From: Hygrophila difformis
Lineage: Eukaryota; Streptophyta; Magnoliopsida; Lamiales; Acanthaceae
Assembly: GCA_030278955.1 (NCBI GenBank)
Contig: JAOANR010000002.1
Span: forward strand, 19,888,057-19,952,056
DNA: 64,000 nucleotides
Direction of reading: 5' to 3'
This document shows, piece after piece, positions 21,870 to 32,512 of this stretch. The notes below the pieces were generated by a model that had not been told where the DNA came from, did no database searches, and saw nothing but the letters and a program-made list of their open reading frames with translations. Within the stretch, counting starts at the first letter, position 1. The number at the start of each line of letters is the position of its first letter. The translations under genes were made by a program, and so were the position numbers.

Positions 21870-23105
21870 ATTGGAAGTTCAAATTCTCACTCAACCGTTA
21901 TTCTCTCTTTCATCTATGCAACTATTTGATTTTTGTTTCCATCAATAGAAGATAGTAGTGATATTAATTAATAGAAGTACATTACTACTATCATTCGTGA
22001 AAATTAATAAAGTAGGAGGTGCAGGAAAAGGTACTATAGTATATAATATTGAAGAAACTAGAAGAAGCTAGAACCATCGATCATTTGTTTATCACAATAA
22101 CAATTCCAACTTGCAGACAAGCATGATTATAGCATTATATATACACACCATTAATCTATATAGATAAATAGATATTGATATTGTATGCTACTAGAAGTCT
22201 AGAACTACTGCTTTTATTTTTCCTTTTTTTTGAAAAAAAAAAACTTATTAAATCATGAATGGTTTTGGGTTTTGAATAAGGTAGCTTAAAATCTGCCAAT
22301 TCGCCAGTAAGTTTGGATAAATTATTATAAGTGCTACAAAAATGGTTTTCAAATAATAAAAATAATGTACATGGATAAAAAGAAAATTAAAATCCATTAT
22401 GCAGCTGTATAAAGCATGTAGCACCACGGCTACCAATGTAAAGGAAGAATAAAAAGTCCCAACAGAGACTGACTTACCTTTAGAAAAAGTTAATTTATAT
22501 TATAAAATCTTCTTTTCCTTTAAAAAAATTTATCCAAATAGTTAAAACAATATGCAAAGAAGTTAAAAATTAAATAATAAGCCCAATAAAATAAACAAAA
22601 AAATTTATTTGGGAGTTCTTTCACACACTTTTAAAAATGAGTTTTTTTTTTTTTCATCCAAAAAATGAGTTTTTAATTTTAGAAAAGTCTACTTGGGAAA
22701 ACCTGATTTTCAAGTAAACTATTCTATTAAAACTCAACAATTTACAAAATACACAAATAGGGAAGACAAAAATCAAATTCACATAATAACTGTGCAAAAT
22801 GTGTAATAATAATAATTTTGATTGTTTATTGGGTATAACAATACAATGATATTGTTTTTGCATAATAATTATTTTTTTAAAATTTATTTATAAATTTGAA
22901 TAATAAAAATATTTGTGGATTTAAAAATATATATTTATATGTCAAAAATTAATATTATGGCCAAATGAGGTTTTGTTTTTCTATTTTTTTCCCCAAAAAT
23001 TCTTTATAGTTTTAGCCGTCAGATAATAAATTATTAATATAGTGAATTTTTAGAGGGCAACTAAAAGTTTGCTAGGCATGATAATCAAAGTGGTTGCATG
23101 TATAC

Positions 23106-23136
<31 letters not shown>

Positions 23137-23494
23137 CAGCTTAGAACACAGAAGGAGATGAGGGCGGCTCTGTGAAAGTAAGTCCCGTTTAATTGGTCTT
23201 ATAGAAGACTCTTATTAATCTCTTATCAATACAACTTTATACTAATAAGAGATCAATAAAATTTATCAATCAGAGGGGTCTAAATCATCATATGCATGAT
23301 GATCGATGAATAAGAGAGAAAAAGAAAAGCTAACTATAAGGGCATGCACTGCAGAGAGTTAATAAAAGAGAAAAGATATCGTTAAGTTATTCGTGGTTAC
23401 ATAATAATGGGTATCATGTGATATCACAACTCACAAGCTTACCAAACTGCCTGCTTCACTATCTATCTATCCATTCAATCTATATATAAATTGT

Positions 23495-23686
23495 TACTCC
23501 CTCTGTCGCATTTGATATGTCATATTACTATTGAATATGGAAATTAAGGTGGAATTGATTTGGGAGTATATGATGGGATCTACGTCATTGTTAGAGGTGA
23601 AAATAATTTCTATTTATAGAAAAATACATTTATAATGAGGCATCAAAACATAATAAGTAAGACATTTTAGGTGGGACGACAGAGTA
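23495..23686. mobile_element. Stowaway-like MITE
   Basis: TA target duplication with ends CTCCCTCTGTCGCATTTG and, reversed from the right, CTCTGTCGTCCCACC. About 190 bp and AT-rich inside, as expected for Stowaway. Confidence 0.7.
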
Positions 23687-25057
23687 TTTGTTTCACTTGG
23701 AGACTACTACTCAGACTTTGACCTTTTACCTTTATTCCTTTTATTGTAGTATATCTAATGTATGTAGTAGTATATCACTATCTATATTCTGGAGATCTAA
23801 ACTCCTCATGTAGCTGCCTGAGCTCTTGCTTCATTATATAATATTGTAAATTATTGTAATCTTGTGGTGTGAGAGCAAAGATAATTAAGGGAAAACCCAC
23901 CAAATAATTTGAATAATCTGGGATGTGGGATGTGCTTCTACTTATATGGAAAATTGATCAAGACTGCCTGCTACTCGTTGATTAGAAAAATAATAACAAT
24001 AATGTAAGTTTGAATTATTAGATACTCCTACTTTACTTACTAGTTAAATTATTGGGATTTTCAATGATAGGATGCATATATACACTAAATAATTCCACTG
24101 CTATAAGTGAATCATAAATGCATGGGCAATTCAATGTTTCCAGCTATAGTCACAGGCTCACAGCTTCAAGTGATGATATCTACATTATAGATAGGAGTAA
24201 TAACTCATTTCAATCATGTATGTACCGTTAATTATCAATAGTCAATTGATTTTGCTAATTATTAAATCCCTCCTCCAAGTACACTAATCCTACCGATTTG
24301 GTCATTTGAACCTTACCTAAAGTAAATGATTTGATAAATGTATACATATATACTCTATATGCTACTGGCTACTTTTTCTTTTTTCTTGACAAACACTACA
24401 AGAAAAATTGCTTCCACCGACCGTACACACCGACCGACCAATCACGGGTCGGATTTACCGACCGGCCCACCGACCGCACGCTGCGGTCGGTGCCAAAGAG
24501 CCGTTGGGGCCCCCCGGTCTTGTGGCAACCAATGCACCGACCAATTTTTATTTGGTCGGTGCCACCGACCGCACCTAGTGATCAGTAAGTTTTTTTTTTC
24601 AAATTTTTTTATTTGAATTATTTTTTTAAAAAAAAATAGTCTACCGACCGCATTACCGACTGAATTTGCGGTCTCTAAAATTTTTATCATTTATTTTATA
24701 TTTTATAAAATATTTCTTTGATTTTTTTAGAATACAATTATTCTTTTTTTGAGCTATTAAATTATTTATTTTTTTATAATTTATTTATTAAATTATTTTA
24801 TATTTTAATTATTTATTTATTTTATAATTTAATCAAATTTATCTTACTTTTGAAATGATCTTATTATTTTATTTAATTCATTTATTTTAATTAATTATTT
24901 AATTAATTTTATTTAATATTTTATTTAATTAATTTAATTTTTTTATTAAATTAATATAATTTTAGTTTTTATTTTATATTTTAAATACACATATATATGT
25001 ATATATGTATTTAAATAGGTTATATATAAAGTATTTCATAGGATAACATGAAACATT

Positions 25058-25114
25058 GGTTGCACAGACGGTACGCGCGCGAGGGGAACTTGGGGTGGAC
25101 TCGGGTTCGAGTCC
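25058..25114 (+). promoter_or_regulatory. tRNA-like Pol III A/B-box module 1 (SINE-head-like)
   Basis: GGTTGCACAGACGG is an imperfect A box. GGTTCGAGTCC at 25104-25114 is an exact match to the B-box consensus, about 45 bp further on. No cloverleaf could be drawn with confidence, so a tRNA-derived SINE head is more likely than a tRNA gene. Confidence 0.45.
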
Positions 25115-25199
25115 TCTCTTTAACAAAACCTTTAAAATATATTTGAGAAGGTATACTATATAGGACACATGGCGGAAAATGATTGATCATTTAGAGAGC

Positions 25200-25271
25200 T
25201 AGCCAAGCTGGTTAGGGTTGTGGTTGGGTGTTGTTGAGGTGCTCGGTTCGAGCCCTCCCGAGAACATTTTT
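25200..25271 (+). promoter_or_regulatory. tRNA-like Pol III A/B-box module 2 with T-run terminator
   Basis: TAGCCAAGCTGG (25200-25211) matches the A-box consensus TRGCNNAGYNGG at every position, and GGTTCGAGCCC (25245-25255) matches the B box. A T6 run follows near 25266-25271. Spacing equals that of module 1, about 141 bp upstream, in the same orientation. Confidence 0.55.
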
Positions 25272-25655
25272 TATAGAAGAGAATTACCGACCGCACCTGC
25301 GGTCGGTAGTGCGGTCGGTGGCGGGTTCCCGGACCTTTTGGGACCAGGCTGTACCGACCCCAAATGTGGTCGATGCAGCGGTCGGTGCGCCGACCACATT
25401 TGGTTGCTTCTCAGCCGCCTACCAGCTTTTTACCGACCGACCAATTCGGTCGGTGGTGCGGTCGGTGAGCCCGAAGACAACCCGTCTCTAGGGGCTACCG
25501 ACCGGATTTTTCGGTCGGTGCACGAGATTTTTCTTGAACTGAAAGGGAAATTACAGAAGTAGATTATCTACCATAAAGAGATCTAAATCATTGACGAGGT
25601 TGTAAAGTAGATCCTCGTGGTTCTCCTCATATCAATTGGAGTAAAAATTTAAAAC

Positions 25656-26465
25656 TGTTAGGTCCGTTTAGCGAGATAACCTGTAAACTTGTCATGTAAA
25701 ACTAGTTCAAACAACCTTTGTGAACACGTTACTCAGTTTAAAATGTTTGCAGCGGAATAAAAATTAACTGAATGAAAAATAAACAAACTCAGAGATTTGT
25801 TGACCCAGTTCGGCCTAAGACGTAATGTCTGGAGGATACCAATCCAGGAGATTTCACTATCTGTTTAATCCAATCCAAGATTCAAACAATGGTGACTTCA
25901 GTTTGCCAAACTCCAATCTCCAAGCGGTTGAATCGTCGGACCAAAACTCTCCCTAGTTTTGGTGAAGATCTCCCCGATCTTGCTCCAATTCCTTATAGGC
26001 TCCTCTTTCAAGTTACCTTGGATGAAACCGTTTGCAAACCCTCATTTCAAGATATTCCAATTAAGCTCGTGTATGACGACTCCTTGGAACGTTTGATTGA
26101 ACTCGTCAAACTTCAATCAAAGTCACTGTAGCACTTCGTCGATCCAATCACTCCAAGATAGTGTTGGTCAAATGATTCCTTCAATGTAGAATGAAACTTG
26201 AACACTGTGAAGGAATATAACACACTTAAAATTTCTCAATGACTCAAGCAAAATGATAATCAGTCAATCAGTGCATTTCCTTTGACCGGCCAAGGTATTT
26301 GAAGTGAGTACAATCTTCATTCTAAGGTAAGATATTCATTCCATAATTCAACCTTAATTAGAATGAAGTTTCCTGGAATGAGATATTTTGTTTCCATATT
26401 TCACGAACACGATCCAAGCATGTCCGCAGCTAGCCATTGATAATATGTTTATGCAGATCAGCTAG
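25656..26465 (-). repeat. SIRE-type copia 3' LTR, distal part (split by E2)
   Basis: On the minus strand the LTR starts TGTTGGGAACTAG at 37674, is interrupted at the GCTAG target of E2, resumes at 26465 and ends GGACCTAACA at 25656. TGTTGG...CCTAACA ends fit a copia LTR of about 0.9 kb. Chance ORFs are ignored. Confidence 0.68.
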
Positions 26466-27070
26466 TGTAATACCCGATAATTTTCCAACATAAAACACAA
26501 CAATAATTAAATAAATAAACAATAAATAAAATAAATACCATAAATAAATAAATATAACGAATAAATTCAATAAATACAATAAATAAATAAATAAGTAAAT
26601 ACATTAAATAAATAAATATAGACGAAATGAGAAATGAAAGTAATTAAAGAGATTAATTTAAACAAAAGAAATTAAACAAATTTAAATAAAGTCGTTACAC
26701 GGGAACCCGATATTAATGAACTCGGGAATTCGAGCCAAAACGTAATGTTAGATCCGAAGGAAATGACGACACGAGATAGGAATCCGAAGAGAGCCCGGAA
26801 ATCGGAATCCGAGAGCATAGAGGGATAGAAACCCGAAAGAGAGGAGGAAAAGCACGACGGATCGCACGACCCGCCCGGACCGAAGTCCAGGCGTGAGCCG
26901 CGCGCTGGCCGCGCGGTAAAGGGAGAAAAGGCGCGCCAACCCCGCGCCAGCAGACATATTCGCCCGTTGCGTGAATCTCTCGCCCGAACGCGGATTTTTC
27001 GACTTCGGTTGAACATCTTTCGACTCAAGACCCTTAGGGTCAGATCTTGGACGCCCTAGGTCTTAGCTAT

Positions 27071-27080
27071 CTATAAATAA
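27071..27080 (+). promoter_or_regulatory. TATA box in the E2 5' LTR
   Basis: CTATAAATAA, followed about 30-50 bp on by a CT-rich leader (CAACTCTCTCTATAC). The 3' LTR copy is at 35624-35633. This is the probable Pol II start for the element. Confidence 0.6.
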
Positions 27081-27397
27081 ACCCCCTTGGAAGCCCCGAA
27101 CACTTTTACAAAACCTACAACTCTCTCTATACATTCGAAACCCTAATTCCGGAGTCTTCGGAGGCACGAAACCAAGGCGAATACTGGTTGGACGAAAATT
27201 CTGAGATCTCCAGCATCGTGGTAAGTTTCGATCCAATCCTTGTTCAATATACGATTCGAAAATGAATCCTAATCTTCTCCTTTTCCCTTCTACACCTCGA
27301 ATTGGATCTAGAGCGTAGAACCCGACGAACGGAGAGGAGAAACGGTGGACTGGAAGCCACGCCTTCGAAATAGACGATCCCGGACGTTCACAACTCT

Positions 27398-28627
27398 GTA
27401 AGTTAATACTTACATGGTTTTGGGAGTAACTAAAACATTCAAACCTAAAAGCTTAATCGAATCTTGCGAAAATCTGTCATTGAATGTTTTCTACCGGCGC
27501 AATAGTTTTGATGAATTTTTCCGAACCTTAAATCGACTCCAAACGGAAAAACTTAAAACATAAAAAACGTTTCTAAGGCTTAGATCTATATCCTGTAAAA
27601 TTTTCAGAATTTTTAGAGATGATTTGATATGTTAAAACCAACCGAAACCGAACTGCTTGACAGAACTTAGGTCCGATCTTAATCACGTTTTTGACACTAG
27701 TTCTAGACCGATTTAGATCTTTGGCCGAACAGGAAAGTTGTAGATAAATGTCTTAAAAAGGTCTCTGTAAAATTTCATTTAATTTGGAGTTGATTTGCTA
27801 TGTTAGATCTTGATAATCTTGAACTGCTGTATACGAATTTCGGACAGATTTAGGTTGTGACGAAAATTGATGATTTTAACCGATTCGGTAACTCGGATTG
27901 AAAAAGTTAAAACACGAAAGTTGTTCATCTCGATGTTTCTAAGTCATGGTGAAATGTCAGAATTTTTGGAATTAAACTCGATTTTTACTGAATTTTAGAG
28001 TAAACTGTGGTTGACCGAGTCGAATCTTGAAATCTTGTTGAAACGGTGAAACTAGCCTTTAAGGTTGAAACGAGTAGAAGACTCTTTGAAATAATGATAT
28101 GAAATCTGGAAATTAGGAAAATCCCCTTGACGAACTTGATCGTTAAAATTAGGGGGTGAGTGCTCTGCAGGGTGCCCTCCTAACAATTCACTTCGTGCCT
28201 ATATGGACGATGGTGACCCCACGCGAAATATTGAGATTTGTTGCCAAAACGGCATGATATATATGGCCTACACTCTCGTGAATATCCTTATGGGTTTCTC
28301 AAGGCTCCGGAGTGGTACTGGGTATGGCAGATACGGCTGCGGCCGCCGGTTTCCGGCTAAATTGACGAGATTGCGATGCAATCGTGAAATACTTGCTATA
28401 TTGTTCTTGGGAGTAATGGGGATAGTTAAAGATTTTAAATTGTTGTTCTTTAAATTATTAAACGCTTTATTTAAATTACTTATGGCTTCATCTAAATTAT
28501 TTATGGATATTATCATGCTTTTATGAGATATTAAATTAATGGCTTTTAAACCCTACGATCATGCATGTGTTAACTTACTCAGCAAGTTGTGCTGACCAAA
28601 CCATTCTATTTTCCTTTTTCTTTACAG
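27398..28627 (+). other. Candidate leader intron inside the E2 5' LTR
   Basis: Donor GTAAGTTA at 27398; pyrimidine-rich acceptor CTTTTTCTTTACAG at 28627. The pair is repeated at 35951 and 37204 in the 3' LTR. Its position relative to the LTR end matches E1 and E5. Confidence 0.42.
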
Positions 28628-28989
28628 AGTATGTGGAATGATCATGAGTACGTTCATGCATGGGGGAACCATATTTTTGGCAAACTTTATTATTTAAATT
28701 CTTGCATTAGACATTAGAATAAACGGGCCTGTTTAACCCGTGTTTTGACCATGTTGGTCGTATTTATATTTCCGCTGCAATATTATACTTAAATACTTTT
28801 CCCGCTGCGCTATGATATTATTATTTTCGAGATTATATTGTATGGGCTGTTTTGAATGCTTTAAATATTTTAAATACTGCAATACCTAGCCTTGCATCCC
28901 TTTAGTAAGCTCGGAGAAACCATGTCTTACTAGGGGGATGTGGCGGTGACATCCCGACCTGGGTGACCAAAAACCGGGGTGTTCCAAGT

Positions 28990-29001
28990 TGGTATCAGAG
29001 C
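28990..29001 (+). other. E2 primer-binding site (initiator Met tRNA)
   Basis: TGGTATCAGAGC three bases after the 5' LTR, as in E1. Confidence 0.92.
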
Positions 29002-29199
29002 CCGGCTATTTTTAAACCATTATTATTTTTAAACTACTATTAATATTTTGACTATTATGTTAAATTTTAAAGTAGTATTTCCCTGGAGAAATTTTTATTT
29101 TAAAACCCATGGAAAATATATATATATATATATATATAGTGCATTAAATTATTTTTGGGGGGAATCATCATTTGCATATGCATATTGCATCTCTTCTAT

Positions 29200-29385
29200 G
29201 AACTTAGAATCTTGGCGAATTTGAACTTAGAATCTTGGCGAATTCGAACTTAGAATCTTGGCGAATTTGAACTTAGAATCTTGGCGAATTGAACTTAGAA
29301 TCTTGGCGAAATTTGAACTTAGAATCTTGGCAAAATTTGAACTTAGAATCTTGGCGAAGTTTAACCTAGAATCTTGGCGAATATT
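29200..29385 (+). repeat. 24-bp tandem repeat in the E2 leader, about eight units
   Basis: Unit GAACTTAGAATCTTGGCGAA plus 2-4 T/A. Units differ by single bases and by 1-2 bp in length. The array ends directly before the start codon region of the next ORF. E1 and E5 lack it. Confidence 0.95.
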
Positions 29386-29410
29386 GACTTAGATCTCTTG
29401 CTTGCGCTAG

Positions 29411-29983
29411 ATGGCTAGTCAGGACATGATGCAGTTGATGATCAAGATGATGAGCGTTCACCTTGATTCCCATCAAACCATAGAACAAATGAAATACCGT
29501 ATAGCTCACTTGGAGGCAAATCTGCACCAAATGGGAGACTCAAGGGAAGCTGACCTCCAGCACTTCCTGAACTTGAGAGCCGCTGATCAAGATCGCATAA
29601 AAGACTTAGAAACTCAAGTGCAAAAACTCACCGAACGGAGCGATGCTGTGATAGATAGAATCGAGGATCTAGGGACGGACCTGCTTGACCTCACTGACAT
29701 AGTAGTACCATATAGCCCTGTGGAAGACCATTTGATGGGACCACGAAGCCCAACACCCCCAGTAGAGAGCCCATCCGGCCTTATCCGTGGACGCTACGGA
29801 ACCCTTGGACTCTAGCCCCACATGGTCCGCCCGTCGCCAAACCCGGGCCCCGTGGAGAACCATCTGGAGGAGTCACCGGAACCATTTCCGGAAGCCGTTG
29901 ATCCACCATCCCCAGTGTTTCATGGACCCTTGGGCACCGGCCTGGTCTCTGATGAGGATGATCCTATGGAAGAAATCTTTTAG
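29411..29983 (+). pseudogene. E2 coiled-coil ORF with acidic proline-rich tail (one in-frame TAG)
   Basis: Starts MASQDMMQLMIKMMSVH at 29411 and runs 190 codons to TAG at 29981, with one internal TAG at 29813. Residues 15-105 are a heptad-like coiled coil (for example KDLETQVQKLTERSDAVIDR). After the internal stop the same frame continues with Pro/Glu-rich sequence (GPVENHLEESPEPFPEAVDP) and ends SDEDDPMEEIF. No gag core, zinc knuckle or enzyme motif is visible, and I do not recognise the family. It occupies the place of gag, after the primer site and tandem array. A poly(A)-signal-like AATAAA lies at about 30052, suggesting a separate short message. Readthrough or recent mutation could explain the TAG. 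Confidence 0.5.
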
Positions 29984-30099
29984 ATACTTTGTCTTAGATA
30001 GTACATTTATTTTGCGCATCCTATTACTTGTATTAAATTTCTTTTAAGGGAATAAAATGCGAGTTGATTTTTTTTTGAAATCCTTCAGCCCAAAATTAT

Positions 30100-30175
30100 C
30101 AAAAAAAAAGAAAAAAAAGAAAAAATCCGGACAGACCTGTCCGCAAAAAAAAAGAAAAAAAAAGAGAGAGACGAA
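30100..30175. repeat. A/G-rich tracts flanking a short palindrome
   Basis: Two AAAAAAAAG-type tracts surround CGGACAGACCTGTCCG (7-bp arms, 2-bp centre). They lie between the 3' ends of the two convergent E2 units. Confidence 0.7.
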
Positions 30176-30404
30176 CCGGAACAGTTCCACCGTATTTTCT
30201 CTAAACGACAACAGTCAAATCAGACAACTGAACAAGGATACAAAGGGAACATAAACTACGAAACAAAACACAGCAAGATCATCCTTGTACAGTCCATAAG
30301 AAAACAACCAAATAAAACACTACTACTGCAAGCCTAGATGGAAACGCGGAAACGAAGGATCACTGGTCGGGAGGCGGGAACTGACGACGCATATACTCGT
30401 CCAT

Positions 30405-31645
30405 CTAATGCATGTAGGCATACATGTCGGTCATCGTGGCCAGCTGCCTCGTAGTGATCGTATCCATGCGAGCCTGGTATAGATCCATCCTGGCATCCAG
30501 AGCGTCGTAACGAGCCTGCCCGGCTGCAAACCCAGCGTCCATACGAGCAAACCCCGCATCCATACTAAGCTGCATACCCTGCATCATCTGAACTATCTGC
30601 GGCATCTCCGCACCCTGCTGGGGAACCACGGGAGGCGGGGGTGGCTGCTCAGGAGGGACAACTAGAATCAAACCATCACCATTGGGCTCCGGGCGAAGGA
30701 CAGCCGGAGGAGCCCCACGTCGAAGAGCACTGCGTCGAGCGGCGTAGGTAGGGATATGGTAGTAGCCGCCAGCGGTTAGCTCGTAAGGATCCGTCTCTGG
30801 TGACGTACGGATCCCCTGAGCCGCACACATACCACAAATAAGATGGACGTGGGTAATCACCCTACTCCCACGTCTTCGGCGCATACCCCTCAGGTTGTCC
30901 GCGATACAAGCCCCAACATTCACCCTACCACCTCGGGCGAGAAAGCAGATGGTCTCATAGACGTGGTCTATAACAATATGGCTCCGGGTAATCGGCCGGA
31001 CACGGCTAACCATATCTGAGGAAGCTCGCGCCACGGAGAGTCCATCGTCGTCAACCGCAACTCATGATCATGCTCGAGCTGAGGAGCCATCAAGGTGCAT
31101 AAAACGCCCCACGCAGGCGGGGGTATACGACCCTCAGGCTGTGGCCGGAATATGCCGTCGTCAGGAAGGCCGAAGTAGACGTTGATCGCCCGAGCACTGA
31201 AATCTAGATGGCGACCCCGAACCCAGACTCGAGATAAGTCGTTGTTCTCCCCGAGACCGCCAATGTTGGCGATGACCTCTATAGCTAAATAACCAGAAGC
31301 GATGCCCTCAGGATGGCGCGCAAGTCCAGTCCACTGAAGAAGGCCCAAAACTGGACTAACCCTGTCGTCATCCATATGGCGAGGATCTATGCCTCTCTCC
31401 GGGGCATAAGACCTGTTCCGACGAAGCTCGTCGAAATAGAACTCCTGAGAGGCCATAGTAGCAAACCGATACCTGTCGTGTCGATGGGGACGCACCTCGT
31501 CGGGAAGACCCTTGAGCTTAGGGCCCCGCTGCTCCTCGTCCTCCTCTGACTCGCTCTCGTCGAAGTCAGGCATCGCCGGAGCGGCAGTGCTAGGGCCAGC
31601 CTCGTCACGCTGAGCAACCCTTCTCCTGGTCCTCGGGGGACACAT
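30405..31645 (-). pseudogene. E2 antisense gene: plant transposon-domain protein (PF20167-like), one frameshift
   Basis: Minus-strand ORF from ATG 31645 (MCPPRTRRRVAQRDEAGPS) into an acidic segment (FDESESEEDEE), then a conserved domain: FDELRRNRSYAPERGID, LLQWTGLARHPEG, VWVRGRHLDFSARAIN and VYFGLPDD. This pattern is typical of the 'putative plant transposon protein' domain often encoded antisense in gypsy elements or as an env-like ORF. Near 31030 the reading shifts frame; the second part has SHIVIDHVYETICFLARGG, VNVGACIADNLRGMRRRRG and a Met/Ala/Asp-rich repeat tail (DAGFARMDAGFAAGQARYD), ending at 30405. A spliced leader appears to lie upstream (exon to 32280, intron 32279-31683). Function unknown; the frameshift may disable it or mark a second intron. 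Confidence 0.65.
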
Positions 31646-31682
31646 GAGTGACGCCAAAACAACCCATAAGAAGAGCAGCATC

Positions 31683-32279
31683 CTGCAGATACCCAATCAA
31701 TACCAAATGTAAGGATAAATCTTACACATCGATTACATCAAGTATAGGCTAGAAAACACAAGAACATGAAGTGTAGGCTCTAACACGAGCGATCAAGAGG
31801 ATAACCAACCTAAGACTATGTCTAAACAAATCCCAAAACTCTTTGGGACATTTAGTCGAACACGTTGTCTGCGCAATAAATCAAGTTCAAAGTTTACTTG
31901 TAAACACATGGGAAACGTCCCCAAATCAAAACAATTGCTTAGGCAATAACTCATCGTCATAATAGGGCACAAAACAACAACAACGAACTCATCCGCATGC
32001 CCACAATACCAACACAAATCGGGAAATTCATACTCTTCCTAAATTATGGAATCTGGTAAAAACTTCCTCCAACTAGGCATACATTGTTGCACAAATACTT
32101 CCTAATCAACAAAAATAACACCAAGTATCGCATAAACTCGCTAGTTGCACAAATTAAAGTCTAAAAACAACAAATCCCCAAATTTTGTCCCTAAACCCTA
32201 AGTTCGAAATTCATCCAAAGATTTAAGCTAAACAAGACATAAATTCTGAAATTGACAAGTAGAGGTAGTAGACACATAC
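31683..32279 (-). other. Candidate intron in the leader of the E2 antisense gene
   Basis: On the minus strand GCAAG|GTATGTG at 32280/32279 is a near-consensus donor, and GGTATCTGCAG|G ending at 31683 is a good acceptor. The exon upstream (32280 to about 32400) is CT-rich like a 5' leader. The start codon at 31645 lies 38 bp into the second exon. Confidence 0.5.
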
Positions 32280-32382
32280 CTTGCAATGAAAAATCGAAGC
32301 CGGGAATGGGAGAATTGGGGAATGAGAGAACGAATTTGAGAGCAAACTAGAAGAAGCCTCGGAAGTGGAAATGGGGCGGAAT

Positions 32383-32403
32383 GGCTCGCGCTCCGCGCGA
32401 GCC
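32383..32403. repeat. Perfect GC hairpin near the antisense start region
   Basis: GGCTCGCGC, loop TCC, GCGCGAGCC, followed to about 32470 by more CGCG-rich sequence. It lies between the antisense leader and the truncated RT, at or near the breakpoint of the replaced segment. Confidence 0.75.
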
Positions 32404-32512
32404 CCTTTTTTTCAAACTGCTATGGCCGCGCGGTCATCGCGCGCTGCCGCGCGGGCACCGCGCGAGCCTCGAAAAGCGTTTTTTTCATTTTCTTACCTTC
32501 TGTTGTTTACTC

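Larger units (their letters stand above)
20751..24393. other. AT-rich intergenic DNA with MITEs, no gene recognised
   Basis: No ORF here shows protein-like composition. It contains three MITE-like units (listed separately), a TG dinucleotide tract (about 23118-23137) and long A/T-rich stretches. Confidence 0.6.
24394..25541. mobile_element. Short non-autonomous CACTA derivative
   Basis: The left end CACTACAAGAAAAATTG and, reversed from 25541, CAGTTCAAGAAAAATC form a partly decayed terminal repeat. The 3-bp duplication AAA flanks both ends (24391-24393, 25542-25544), the CACTA target size. ACCGACCG subterminal arrays lie at 24416-24670 and 25285-25520. The 1148-bp element has no transposase; its middle is AT-rich and holds two tRNA-like modules. 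Confidence 0.85.
26466..28986 (+). repeat. E2 5' LTR
   Basis: 2521 bp, TGTAATACCCGATAA ... GGGGTGTTCCA. Starts with an AATA-rich stretch, then a GC-rich block, a TATA box (27071), a donor-like CTCT|GTAAGTTA (27398), GGTGAGTGCTCTGCAGGGTGCC (28156), GGCTGCGGCCGCCGG (28338) and an acceptor-like TTTACAG (28627). Confidence 0.92.

Noticed and set aside
24331..24690. ORFs over the short CACTA left end
   Set aside because: Same repeat artefact as at 11846; no transposase motifs.
25200..25271. A true tRNA gene
   Set aside because: A and B boxes fit, but I could not draw acceptor and anticodon stems; a SINE-type head is more likely.
26672..27028. 118-residue minus ORF in the E2 LTR (also at 35225-35581), and similar ORFs at 12655-12908 and 63629-63862
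   Set aside because: Antisense open stretches through the GC-rich LTR block, present because the LTR is repeated; composition is not protein-like and E1 and E2 versions do not keep a common protein.
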